From BTQM01 sp036985875 (GTDB taxonomy: Bacteria > Patescibacteriota > Minisyncoccia > Phycocordibacterales > UBA1539), in assembly GCA_036985875.1 (NCBI GenBank), contig BTQM01000019.1:1-13839 (forward strand): a DNA stretch of 13,839 bases. The letters run 5' to 3'. The notes under the pieces were generated by a model that searched no databases, had not been told where the DNA came from, and was given only the letters and a program-made list of their open reading frames with translations. The position numbers and the translations under genes are program-made. Positions 6,941 through 13,722 of this stretch are shown one piece after another (the stretch's first letter is position 1; the number at the start of each line of letters is the position of its first letter).

Positions 6941-7003
6941 AGATTCCCGAGGGTTGGTTGAGAAACATAAGAAGTATCATGGGGCGTGGAGGATGATAAA
7001 GCT

Positions 7004-7636
7004 ATGGAAAAGAGAAACAAAATTAAAGGAATCATTTTCGATTTGGGGGGAGTCCTAGTAGAGAATTTTAGTGTTGCCTTTTTAGAGAAGGCAAGCAAAG
7101 AATTAAAAGTGCGCCCCGATGCCCTTCGGAGAGCGGTTCAAAGAGAAGAACCGCGATTGCAGCGAGGAGAAGAGACAATTGTTCAGTTTTGGCACAAGGT
7201 TTATGAAAAATTAAAAGTTCGTTGCCCGTCAGACAGAGCTTCATTTTCGTTATGGGTAGAGACTTATGAGCGACACGCAAAGATTAAAAAAGACACCATC
7301 GCCCTGATAAGACTATTACAAAGTAAATATAAGCTGGCAATCCTTTCTAATACACTAGAGGAGCATAATAAAATTAATAGAAAGCGGAAACTGTTTGATT
7401 ATTTTGATGTAGTGTTGCTTTCTAACGAAGTTGGAATGAGGAAACCAGAAAAAGAATTTTTTGCTTTGGCTTCAAAAAAGCTTGATATTCCCTTGAGCAA
7501 TCTCTTATTCGTTGATGATGAAATACGGTGGATAAGCGCAGCACGGAAACATGGATTACAAGCCATATTATTCAAATCAGCAGATCAGTTAAAGGAAGCT
7601 TTTAGGAAGTTGGGTATTTCCGTGGGGAAGAAGTAA
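7004..7636 (+). CDS. HAD-superfamily hydrolase, YihX-like phosphatase
   Basis: A 210-residue soluble HAD phosphatase-type protein. Motif I is IIFDLGGVLV with the nucleophile Asp13. The usual second acid is Gly15, as in the YihX-like FDxGxV group. The helical cap follows. Motif II is LAILSNT (Ser115), motif III the Lys in MRKPEKEF (Lys147), and motif IV LLFVDDE (Asp171/Asp172). All residues needed for phosphoryl transfer are present except the motif I second Asp, which acts as general acid in classic phosphatases. Its substrate is probably a small phosphate ester, perhaps a sugar phosphate, but this is only inferred. I prefer the ATG at 7004, because GGAGG at 6988-6992 lies 11 bases upstream. 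A GTG at 6986 would add six residues but overlaps that ribosome-binding site. Confidence 0.9.
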   Translation: MEKRNKIKGIIFDLGGVLVENFSVAFLEKASKELKVRPDALRRAVQREEPRLQRGEETIVQFWHKVYEKLKVRCPSDRASFSLWVETYERHAKIKKDTIALIRLLQSKYKLAILSNTLEEHNKINRKRKLFDYFDVVLLSNEVGMRKPEKEFFALASKKLDIPLSNLLFVDDEIRWISAARKHGLQAILFKSADQLKEAFRKLGISVGKK

Positions 7637-7695
7637 GATATCAAGATATATCATAGAGTGTGAGGCAAGGACAAACAAGCGCGGAGAGTGGCAAC

Positions 7696-7724
7696 TTGAA
7701 AATATTTGCGGTAGATGGTATTGT
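7696..7724 (+). promoter_or_regulatory. Candidate promoter of the 71-residue gene
   Basis: TTGAAA (7696-7701), a 17-base spacer and TATTGT (7719-7724) give a well-spaced sigma-70-type promoter in the 125-base gap. Transcription would start near 7731 and leave a leader of about 31 bases that contains the SD-like GAGG (7751-7754). Confidence 0.45.
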
Positions 7725-7761
7725 GTTTTCAGGAATAAAGGTATTTTAAGAGGATGGTGTT

Positions 7762-7977
7762 ATGCATAATTTTTCTTTTGGTGAAAAAGAAAAAAATAAG
7801 CTTAGCGATTGGTTAAAAGAGCATAATAAAACCTGTTCGTTTGCTGATATAGGAAATCAGGGTGCTATTGGTGGACGCATTTCGTATATTTTCACACCAA
7901 CAGGTATCGGTTGTGTGGTGGAAGTGAAATGCGCCTGCGGGGAAAAAGTAGACATCACCGATTATGGTGATTGGTAA
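7762..7977 (+). CDS. Small conserved-looking hypothetical protein (71 aa)
   Basis: I do not recognise a named family. The 71-residue product has a charged helical start (FSFGEKEKNKLSDWLKEH), a middle FADIGNQGAIGGRISYIFTP and an end VEVKCACGEKVDITDYGDW. The CxC plus downstream GEK/DIT pattern resembles half of a zinc-binding site, but only two nearby cysteines are present (a third lies earlier in the chain), so metal binding is uncertain. I recall similar GAIGGRxxYxFTPT...VKCxCGExxDxTDY proteins in other bacteria, annotated only as hypothetical. There is no signal peptide or membrane segment. The ATG at 7762 has a GAGG about seven bases upstream. It has its own promoter-like sequence and terminator, so it is probably a single-gene unit. 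Confidence 0.75.
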   Translation: MHNFSFGEKEKNKLSDWLKEHNKTCSFADIGNQGAIGGRISYIFTPTGIGCVVEVKCACGEKVDITDYGDW

Positions 7978-7994
7978 GTGGGAATAGTTTGTAT

Positions 7995-8025
7995 ACGCGA
8001 CCTTGCACAGCAAGGTCGCGTTTTT
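7995..8025 (+). terminator. Intrinsic terminator after the 71-residue gene
   Basis: ACGCGACCTTG (7995-8005) pairs perfectly with CAAGGTCGCGT (8011-8021) around the loop CACAG, and a run of five T follows at 8021-8025. It begins 17 bases after the stop codon. Confidence 0.92.
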
Positions 8026-8138
8026 CGTAGTGTGCATGACATGATCTGAAACATGCGACAACAACTTTATAGTATCACCTCTCTGTCCACGGAGAAGGTT
8101 GCCTCATATGAATGTAAGGAGAAGCATTTTGTTAGAAA

Positions 8139-8147
8139 TGGTATAAT
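8139..8147 (+). promoter_or_regulatory. Extended -10 promoter giving a leaderless ATPase transcript
   Basis: TGG plus the consensus TATAAT (8142-8147) ends only six bases before the ATG at 8154. With normal -10 to +1 spacing, transcription would begin at or next to the A of the start codon, so no ribosome-binding site could be present. No -35 is seen; the extended -10 would compensate. Confidence 0.7.
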
Positions 8148-8153
8148 TTCCCC

Positions 8154-10841
8154 ATGAAAGAAATTTCTTGGTACAGGCTTGCTGCGAAAGAGGTGGAAAA
8201 GAAGCTCCATACCGACCTCAAAAACGGCTTATCGGAGCGGCAGGTCGCGATGCGGCAGGAGCAATACGGAAAAAACGTTTTTGAAAGGGAGAAGGGGGTG
8301 ACTTTTCTGGGGAGGATTGCCAGACAGCTTAAAAGCCCGCTTGTTTTTATACTGCTTATTGCAGGCGCCGGCACGTTTGCATTGGGAGAATATCTTGACA
8401 TGACGGTGATCCTTATTGCCGTTTTAATAAATGTCGTTGTTGGAGTGGTTCAGGAGGGGAGAGCGTCTTTGGCATTTGAAAAGCTCGTTGAATCGCAAGA
8501 GAAATACGCCACGGTTATTCGCGAGGGGAAAAAGATATTAATACTTGCACAGGAACTGGTGAAGGGGGACATTGCTGTGGTTGAAGCGGGAATGTATGTG
8601 CCTGCTGACATTCGCATCATAGAGGGTAAGGATGTGTTGGTGAACGAGGCGGCTCTTACCGGAGAATGGATGGATGTTGCCAAAGACGTACGCTCTATAG
8701 AAAAAGAAGCGCGTATTACCGACAGGGTCAATATGGTATGGATGGGGACACTTATTTCTTCAGGCACGGCGCTGGGGGTGGTGGTGGAAACGGGGAATCG
8801 CACGCAGTTGGGGGCAATAGCGCAGAGTCTCGCGTACGAAGAAGAAAGCTCCACCCCTCTTCAAAAAAGCATCAGGAAATTGGCGAAATTTTTGGCGTAT
8901 GCCACGTTGGCGGCCGTTTTGATGATCCTGATCTTTGGAATATTGCGCGGGGAGGATGTGATGGACATGCTTCTTGTCGCAATCGCCGTTGCCGTTGCCG
9001 CTATGCCCTCTGGGCTTCCCGCTGCTGTAACGGTGGTGCTTGCGCTGGGGATGGAATCCATCTTAAAGCGCGGCGGGTTGGTGAGGAACTTACTTGCGGC
9101 AGAAACCTTGGGCAGTACGACCGTCATTTTGACCGACAAAACGGGAACGCTTACGAAGGCAGAAATGCGTGTTGCCTCTATTGTAACGGCAAGCTCTCTG
9201 GGGTCCTCCGAGAAAAGCATTCATGGAGACGAAGATGTGAGAGAGGTGCTCTCGATGGCAATTTTGACGTCGGATGCGTTTGTTGAAGGCAGAGATGAGG
9301 CGCTTTCTGAATGGGTTGTGAGGGGACGTCCGGTTGAGAGGGCTGTTGTTCTGGCAGGGCTGGAGTCCGGCATTGACCAGACGGACCTTTTGAAAGCGGA
9401 TCCGCGGCTTGATTTTCTTCCATTTGAATCCAAAAACAGATTTTCCGCTTCATTGCATAGAGCTCCTGAGAAGGGTGTAAACAGGACATATTTCAGCGGT
9501 TCGCCAGAGCTTCTGCTTGAACACTCTTCGTTCGCATATGCGAATAAGGGCAAAGAAGCGCTCACTGAAGAAGTAAGACGCAGGTTCTCTAAGATTCAGG
9601 TGGAAAAAGGAAAAGAGGGCCTGCGCTTGATTGGTATTGCCTATAAAGACACCCCGTCGTGGAAAGAGATTCCCCGAAAGAATCAAAAAGGGGAAGAAGA
9701 AATCCCAACCTTGCTTGAGGGTCTCGTGTTTGCGGGATTTATTGTTTTGCATGATCCTCTGCGGCCTGAAGTGAGAGAATCCATACAAACGGCGCGCGAG
9801 GCTGGCGCGCGGGTGATCATGCTGACTGGAGATAACGCGGTTACGGCTTCCAAAATTGCAGAGGAGGCGGGGATCAAAAAGAAAGATGGAAATGTATTGA
9901 CAGGGCAGGATATTGAGGGATATAGCGACAATGAACTGGCGGTGGCACTTGAGAGCACGGACGTGTTTGCGCGCGTGCTTCCGGAGCAGAAACTGCGGAT
10001 CGCAAGGCTCTTGAAGTCTCGTGGCGAGGTGGTTGCCATGACCGGTGACGGGATCAACGATGCACCGGCTCTTCGGAGCGCCAATATCGGTGTTGCACTT
10101 GGGAGCGGAACGGAGGTTGCGAAAGAAGCGTCGGATATTATTCTGCTCAACAACAGCTTCAGTATTATCGTGCGCGCGATAGAAGAGGGGAGAAGGGTCC
10201 TTGATAATCTCAAAAAGATCGTGGCGTATCTTCTCTCAACGAGCTTTAGTGAAATAACCGTGATCGGCGGAGCGCTTATTATGGGCCTTCCTCTTCCACT
10301 TCTTCCGGCTCAGATATTGTGGACGAATATTCTGGAAGAGGGATTTATGAACTTCGCGTTTGCGTTTGAACCGAAAGAATACGGTGTAATGAAGCGAGAC
10401 CCTCGCAGTGTCTCAATGAAAAATATCTTAACCAAGAGCCTAAAACAACTGATCGTACTCATCGCGGTCATTACCGGTGTGTTCCTTATGCTCTTGTATG
10501 TTTTTCTTCTCTCTCTTGATCTGCCCATTGAGAAAGTACGAACGATTATGTTCGTTGCGCTTTCCATTGATTCCATTTTCTTCACGTTTTCCATAAAAAA
10601 TCTTCACAGACCCATATGGAAAATAAATATGTTCTCCAATAGATATCTCCTTTTTGCGCTGTTATTCTCCATTACTATGCTTCTTGCCGCGGTGTTCCTG
10701 CCCCCGATTCAGAATCTGCTCTCCTTAACGCCTCTTTCGCCCTTCGAACTCTTCGCAACCTTGGCGGTTGGTGTGTTCAACCTCTTGGTCATAGAGCTGG
10801 CAAAATACATTGTGTTTGAGAGAAGAAAGCAGCATAATTGA
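8154..10841 (+). CDS. P2-type cation-transporting ATPase, ion uncertain
   Basis: An 895-residue P-type ATPase in the cytoplasmic membrane that couples ATP hydrolysis to cation transport. An N-terminal cation-ATPase segment (about 1-60) precedes M1/M2. The actuator domain has LTGEW at 168-172 (normally TGES). M4 contains PSGLP at 285-289. The phosphorylation site is DKTGTLT with Asp328. The nucleotide-binding domain has FxSGSPE (448-452), where calcium pumps have KGAPE. The hinge has TGDN (558-561) and TGDGIND (630-636). M5 has Glu700, and M6 has TNILEEG with Asn725, Glu728 and Glu729. Compared with SERCA, the M4 Glu is Ser, the M5 Asn is Ser, and the M6 Thr-Asp is Glu-Glu. The catalytic core is complete, but the calcium site is not canonical. 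The next gene is a CaCA exchanger, so a cation-homeostasis role fits. Start fixed by the promoter six bases upstream. Confidence 0.93.
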   Translation: MKEISWYRLAAKEVEKKLHTDLKNGLSERQVAMRQEQYGKNVFEREKGVTFLGRIARQLKSPLVFILLIAGAGTFALGEYLDMTVILIAVLINVVVGVVQEGRASLAFEKLVESQEKYATVIREGKKILILAQELVKGDIAVVEAGMYVPADIRIIEGKDVLVNEAALTGEWMDVAKDVRSIEKEARITDRVNMVWMGTLISSGTALGVVVETGNRTQLGAIAQSLAYEEESSTPLQKSIRKLAKFLAYATLAAVLMILIFGILRGEDVMDMLLVAIAVAVAAMPSGLPAAVTVVLALGMESILKRGGLVRNLLAAETLGSTTVILTDKTGTLTKAEMRVASIVTASSLGSSEKSIHGDEDVREVLSMAILTSDAFVEGRDEALSEWVVRGRPVERAVVLAGLESGIDQTDLLKADPRLDFLPFESKNRFSASLHRAPEKGVNRTYFSGSPELLLEHSSFAYANKGKEALTEEVRRRFSKIQVEKGKEGLRLIGIAYKDTPSWKEIPRKNQKGEEEIPTLLEGLVFAGFIVLHDPLRPEVRESIQTAREAGARVIMLTGDNAVTASKIAEEAGIKKKDGNVLTGQDIEGYSDNELAVALESTDVFARVLPEQKLRIARLLKSRGEVVAMTGDGINDAPALRSANIGVALGSGTEVAKEASDIILLNNSFSIIVRAIEEGRRVLDNLKKIVAYLLSTSFSEITVIGGALIMGLPLPLLPAQILWTNILEEGFMNFAFAFEPKEYGVMKRDPRSVSMKNILTKSLKQLIVLIAVITGVFLMLLYVFLLSLDLPIEKVRTIMFVALSIDSIFFTFSIKNLHRPIWKINMFSNRYLLFALLFSITMLLAAVFLPPIQNLLSLTPLSPFELFATLAVGVFNLLVIELAKYIVFERRKQHN

Positions 10842-10897
10842 TAACATGTCTCCTGCTTGGGGGCTCCTTTGCGACCTGTCCCCTCAAAGAAGAGTAG

Positions 10898-10918
10898 GTG
10901 CCGGTCTTTCACTGGCAC
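10898..10918 (+). repeat. Small hairpin just upstream of the exchanger gene
   Basis: GTGCCGGT (10898-10905) and ACTGGCAC (10911-10918) form an 8-bp stem with one G-U pair and the loop CTTTC. It ends ten bases before the ATG at 10929. No T-run follows, so it is not a classic terminator. A weak extended -10 (TG then CACAAT, 10916-10921) overlaps its right arm. Confidence 0.4.
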
Positions 10919-10928
10919 AATTCAAACA

Positions 10929-11879
10929 ATGATTTTTACGGAGCTTATTGTATTTATTTCAGCTTTTGTCGTTCTCTCTTATGCGGGATCGCTTTTGGTG
11001 CGCTCTCTAACACACATGTCAAAATTGCTGGGGCTGTCCGAGTACCTTGTCGCTTTTGTGCTTATGAGCATCGCAACCTCTGTACCGGAGCTTTTCATCG
11101 GTCTTTCGTCCTCTCTTCAAAACACGCCCAGTATTTCCCTAGGGAACGTACTGGGAACGAACCTGATCAACCTGACACTTATTATTGGTGTTGTCGCCGT
11201 TTTTTCCAAAGGAATAACAATTGAAAGCAAGATATCCCACCAGAACTTTCTTCTCATATTCTTTATTGCGTTTCTGCCCATACTGCTTGCAACCGACGGC
11301 GTTATATCCCGCGGAGACGGACTTCTCCTCCTGCTTTTCTTCTCGCTCTATATATTCAGGCTCTTGAGCGAAAAAGAATATTTTAAGAAGAGATTCAACG
11401 AGATCACGTTTGATCCAGCTTCTATCTTGAGTGTCTTCAAACATGCGCGCACGTTTTTGTGGGGCGTGGCGCTTCTTATATTAAGCTCTTTTGCCATCAT
11501 ATGGTCCTCCAAAGGTATTGCGGAGGGTCTGGACGTGAGCCTTCTTTTCTTTGGGATAATTTTTGTTGCGCTGGGAACCGCTCTCCCCGAGCTTATATTT
11601 GGCATTAAAGCATCGTTTATGAAGCATCCCTCAATGATGCTCGGCAATTCACTCGGAAGTATCGCGTTTAACGCGACGTTTATCGTGGGAAGCGTCGCGC
11701 TTCTAAGTCCCATACGTGTTGATTTTGACAACGGACTTTTTCTCATATCGGCGTTCTTGTTTATCTCTTTCCTCATGTTTAATGTGTTTTCATACTCGCG
11801 GTCCAAGATTTCCCGCAGAGAAGGGATCGTGCTATTATTGCTGTATGTTGCTTTCCTCTTATTCGGATTTTTAAGCTAA
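10929..11879 (+). CDS. CaCA-family calcium/sodium (cation/proton) exchanger, YrbG-like
   Basis: A 316-residue membrane exchanger that moves Ca2+ or a related cation against Na+ or H+. It shows about ten hydrophobic segments and the two inverted alpha repeats of the family. Alpha-1 has IATSVPE (48-54) and GNVLGTNLIN (72-81); alpha-2 has ALGTALPE (214-221) and GNSLGSIAFN (239-248). The two ion-binding glutamates correspond to Glu54 and Glu221. A charged cytoplasmic loop (about 146-175) separates the halves. Length matches bacterial YrbG/NCX proteins. An in-frame TTG at 10857 would add 24 mostly basic residues before the first membrane helix. I reject it because the extra part is unlike the family start and the ATG begins exactly at the helix. 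The gene follows the P-type ATPase by 87 bases and precedes rmuC by three. The transported ion is inferred from family only. Confidence 0.92.
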   Translation: MIFTELIVFISAFVVLSYAGSLLVRSLTHMSKLLGLSEYLVAFVLMSIATSVPELFIGLSSSLQNTPSISLGNVLGTNLINLTLIIGVVAVFSKGITIESKISHQNFLLIFFIAFLPILLATDGVISRGDGLLLLLFFSLYIFRLLSEKEYFKKRFNEITFDPASILSVFKHARTFLWGVALLILSSFAIIWSSKGIAEGLDVSLLFFGIIFVALGTALPELIFGIKASFMKHPSMMLGNSLGSIAFNATFIVGSVALLSPIRVDFDNGLFLISAFLFISFLMFNVFSYSRSKISRREGIVLLLLYVAFLLFGFLS

Positions 11880-11882
11880 TTT

Positions 11883-12986
11883 ATGCTGAGTGCCATTTAT
11901 ACAATAATAGGGATATTGCTCGGAGCTATTATTGCGGGTGCTGTTGCTTGGGTTGCTTTCAAGAAATTCTCGGACATAGGTGAAAAAGACGAACTGTCGC
12001 GAAAGATGGATATTCTTGAGAACACGTTCAAGACCGTCAATGATATGACGCTCAAGCAAATGTTGGAGCTCAAGCGTGACGTAACAGAGAATCTCAAATC
12101 AAGCAGGGAAACAGTTGATTCTTCATCCCGCGCCATGCATGATCACGTGCGCGACTTCACTGCGTCCATCACCAAGATGGAGAACAGGGTGCTTGGTGTG
12201 CAGGACCTTGTGGCGGCAGCCACCGAGAAAATGTCATCGTTTCAGGATATTTTTAAGACGCCGAAGCTCCGCGGGCAGTGGGGGGAGTACAATCTGGAGT
12301 ATCTTTTGGAACAGACGTATTCGCGGGAGCGGGTTTTGCGCCAGCACTACTTCAAGGACGGGAGTGCGGTTGACTTCGCGATAAAACTTCCGAACGATCT
12401 TCTGCTTCCCATTGACGCAAAATTCCCCATGGAGATTTTCATAAATTATACAGAAGAAACAGATCAAGCGGAGAAAGCAAGGAAAAGGCAGGTTTTTGTG
12501 AGCAGGGTCAAGGAGGAAATTAGCGCTATTGCTACGAAGTACATCAAACCGCAGGAATCAACCACCGATTTTGCGCTTCTCTACATTCCCGCGGAGGCGG
12601 TGTATTACGAGATCATGTTCGGCATGAAAGAAGGGAGTCTGTTTGAATACAGTCAAAAAAAGAGAGTGCAACTGGTTTCGCCCAATACGCTTAATTTGAA
12701 CCTGCGAATTATTGAGCACTGGGTTCGCGACATCACCGTGCACAAAGAAACGAAAGAGATCGTGAAGCGCTTGGGTGTTGTCATCCAGGATGCCGAAAAA
12801 TTGGACGAGAGCTTCGCAAAATTGGGAAAACACATCTCGCACGTCAAAAGTGCGTATGGCGACTCTGAAAAGCGCTTGGGTCTCCTCTCGGGGCGCGTTG
12901 GAAAGATCATTTCTCTAGGGAGCGAGAAAGAAGAAAAAGCTGTTCCCATTGCATCTACAGAGCAGGGAGAAGATATGGAGAAGTAA
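11883..12986 (+). CDS. rmuC: RmuC-family DNA recombination/maintenance protein
   Basis: A 367-residue RmuC-family protein, linked in E. coli to limiting recombination at inverted repeats. Its catalytic role is unproven. It has one N-terminal membrane helix (about 5-26, IIGILLGAIIAGAVAWVAF), then a long coiled coil (about 32-118) and the RmuC core. Core motifs are LRGQWGE (129-135), LPIDAKFP (175-182) with Asp178, and YIPAEAVYYEIMF. This core resembles PD-(D/E)xK nuclease folds, as known for the family. The C-terminal 60 residues are again charged and helical. The start ATG at 11883 lies three bases after the exchanger stop, so translation is probably coupled and both genes share a transcript. 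No SD separate from the exchanger's end is visible. Confidence 0.93.
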   Translation: MLSAIYTIIGILLGAIIAGAVAWVAFKKFSDIGEKDELSRKMDILENTFKTVNDMTLKQMLELKRDVTENLKSSRETVDSSSRAMHDHVRDFTASITKMENRVLGVQDLVAAATEKMSSFQDIFKTPKLRGQWGEYNLEYLLEQTYSRERVLRQHYFKDGSAVDFAIKLPNDLLLPIDAKFPMEIFINYTEETDQAEKARKRQVFVSRVKEEISAIATKYIKPQESTTDFALLYIPAEAVYYEIMFGMKEGSLFEYSQKKRVQLVSPNTLNLNLRIIEHWVRDITVHKETKEIVKRLGVVIQDAEKLDESFAKLGKHISHVKSAYGDSEKRLGLLSGRVGKIISLGSEKEEKAVPIASTEQGEDMEK

Positions 12987-12993
12987 CGTGCTC

Positions 12994-13021
12994 TTGCGTA
13001 CCCGTAAAATATATGTAGAAT
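12994..13021 (+). promoter_or_regulatory. Candidate rplU promoter
   Basis: TTGCGT (12994-12999), a 16-base spacer and TAGAAT (13016-13021) lie just before rplU. Expected transcription start is near 13028, only about three bases before the ATG at 13031, so the leader would be very short. The layout mirrors the leuS promoter (TTGCAG, 16, TAGAAT). Confidence 0.5.
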
Positions 13022-13030
13022 AGAGAAACC

Positions 13031-13348
13031 ATGAAATTTGCCGTAATAGAAACAGGAGGAAAACAATACAAGATCTCTGCGGGGGAAACCCTCATGATAG
13101 AGAAGCTTCCGGGGGACCATAAAGAGGGAGAGAAAATCACGTTTGACAACGTGCTTCTTGTTAGTGACGAAAAGGGGACAACTCTGGGTACTCCTTATAT
13201 CAAAGGCGCAAAAATAGAAGCCGTGTTTGAGGAGACAGGGAAACGGAAAAAAGTCATCGTCATTCGCTTCAAGGCAAAAAGTCGACACTTCGTCAAAAAA
13301 GGCCACCGCCAACCCTACACGAAGGTCAAAATAAAAGGGATCGTGTAA
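13031..13348 (+). CDS. rplU: 50S ribosomal protein L21
   Basis: A 105-residue component of the large ribosomal subunit that binds 23S rRNA. It begins with the family signature MKFAVIETGGKQYKISAGE and ends with FKAKSRHFVKKGHRQPYTKVKI, matching the usual KKxxxRKKxGHRQxYTxVKI end. Length equals that of E. coli L21 (103). In most bacteria rplU is followed directly by rpmA (L27); here a terminator overlaps the stop codon and no rpmA lies in the remaining 490 bases. A likely promoter lies immediately upstream, so the gene is a single-gene unit although it sits 44 bases after rmuC. Confidence 0.98.
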   Translation: MKFAVIETGGKQYKISAGETLMIEKLPGDHKEGEKITFDNVLLVSDEKGTTLGTPYIKGAKIEAVFEETGKRKKVIVIRFKAKSRHFVKKGHRQPYTKVKIKGIV

Positions 13349-13379
13349 AAATATCAGACACTTGGTGTCTGATATTTTT
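13347..13379 (+). terminator. Intrinsic terminator overlapping the rplU stop codon
   Basis: AAAAATATCAGACAC (13347-13361) pairs perfectly over 15 bp with GTGTCTGATATTTTT (13365-13379) around a three-base loop TTG. The A-run on the left and T-run on the right would let it act from both directions. The left arm includes the last two bases of the stop codon. Confidence 0.9.
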
Positions 13380-13392
13380 CTAAATAGGCCGT

Positions 13393-13421
13393 TTGACTAT
13401 TCCGCGGAGATTTGCTAGTTT
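13393..13421 (+). promoter_or_regulatory. Promoter of the 54-residue gene
   Basis: TTGACT (13393-13398), a 17-base spacer and TAGTTT (13416-13421), with TGC directly before it (extended -10), form a good promoter. The expected start near 13428 leaves a 28-base leader that contains the perfect SD. Confidence 0.5.
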
Positions 13422-13444
13422 AACAGCAGAATTACACTTTGCTT

Positions 13445-13450
13445 AGGAGG
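13445..13450 (+). promoter_or_regulatory. Perfect Shine-Dalgarno AGGAGG
   Basis: AGGAGG lies five bases before the ATG at 13456. It is the strongest ribosome-binding site in the window and fixes the start of a gene too short to stand out by length. Confidence 0.8.
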
Positions 13451-13455
13451 TATAA

Positions 13456-13620
13456 ATGAACAGGACAAGATTCACTGAAATACTAAAGGAATACGATTTT
13501 ACGGACGACCAAATCAAACTTCTGTGGGACACTAGGCCATCTGATGGCTTGGATGAGCAGAAGTTGCGGAAAACCGCGGAACACATTGCACCGGTCAAGA
13601 ATGACCTCGTGCAAGCATAA
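13456..13620 (+). CDS. Small hypothetical protein (54 aa)
   Basis: I do not recognise a named family. The frame begins at an ATG five bases after AGGAGG and ends at the TAA at 13618-13620. The 54 residues are mostly charged and look helical: MNRTRFTEILKEYDF, TDDQIKLLWDTRPSDG, then LDEQKLRKTAEHIAPVK. There are no cysteines, no membrane segment and no signal peptide. Short charged helices with a conserved-looking tryptophan would fit a small soluble helical protein. Promoter, SD, frame and terminator line up perfectly, so I think it is a real, separately expressed gene. Role unknown; a small regulator or toxin-antitoxin part cannot be excluded, but no partner gene is next to it. Confidence 0.75.
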   Translation: MNRTRFTEILKEYDFTDDQIKLLWDTRPSDGLDEQKLRKTAEHIAPVKNDLVQA

Positions 13621-13629
13621 TCTTACATG

Positions 13630-13654
13630 AAGCGCTTCAATGAGGCGCTTTTTT
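13630..13654 (+). terminator. Intrinsic terminator after the 54-residue gene
   Basis: AAGCGCTTC (13630-13638) pairs with GAGGCGCTT (13642-13650), with one U-G wobble and the loop AAT, followed by T residues to 13654. It starts nine bases after the stop codon. Confidence 0.88.
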
Positions 13655-13709
13655 ATGTCTAATATAGCTTCCCAACGAGAAGGGGGTAGTGAAATTTGCC
13701 ACACTTTAT

Positions 13710-13715
13710 TATAAT
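13710..13715 (+). promoter_or_regulatory. -10 box for a leaderless helix-hairpin-helix gene
   Basis: Consensus TATAAT at 13710-13715 ends seven bases before the ATG at 13723, so transcription should start at or within a base of the start codon. No good -35 is seen at the usual distance. The A/T-only stretch around it (13705-13720) makes the exact register less certain. Confidence 0.5.
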
Positions 13716-13722
13716 AATAAGT

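Noticed and set aside
8666..9286. A 206-codon + strand frame inside the ATPase gene
   Set aside because: It overlaps the ATPase in another frame; the product is Cys/Arg/Gly-rich without motifs, while the ATPase frame carries DKTGTLT here.
9791..9810. GGCGCGC repeated twice within the ATPase gene
   Set aside because: Short GC-rich repeat encoding TAREAGARV in a conserved part of the P domain; explained by codon use.
10913..10921. TGGCACAAT as a leaderless promoter of the exchanger
   Set aside because: Only four of six -10 matches, no -35, and it overlaps the hairpin arm at 10911-10918; noted in the hairpin entry but too weak for its own call.
10857..10928. N-terminal extension of the exchanger from the TTG at 10857
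   Set aside because: The 24 extra residues are basic and unlike the family start; the ATG at 10929 begins right at the first membrane helix.
12653..13312. A 219-codon minus-strand open frame across the end of rmuC and rplU
   Set aside because: It spans two clear + strand genes and their promoter, and its product resembles no family.
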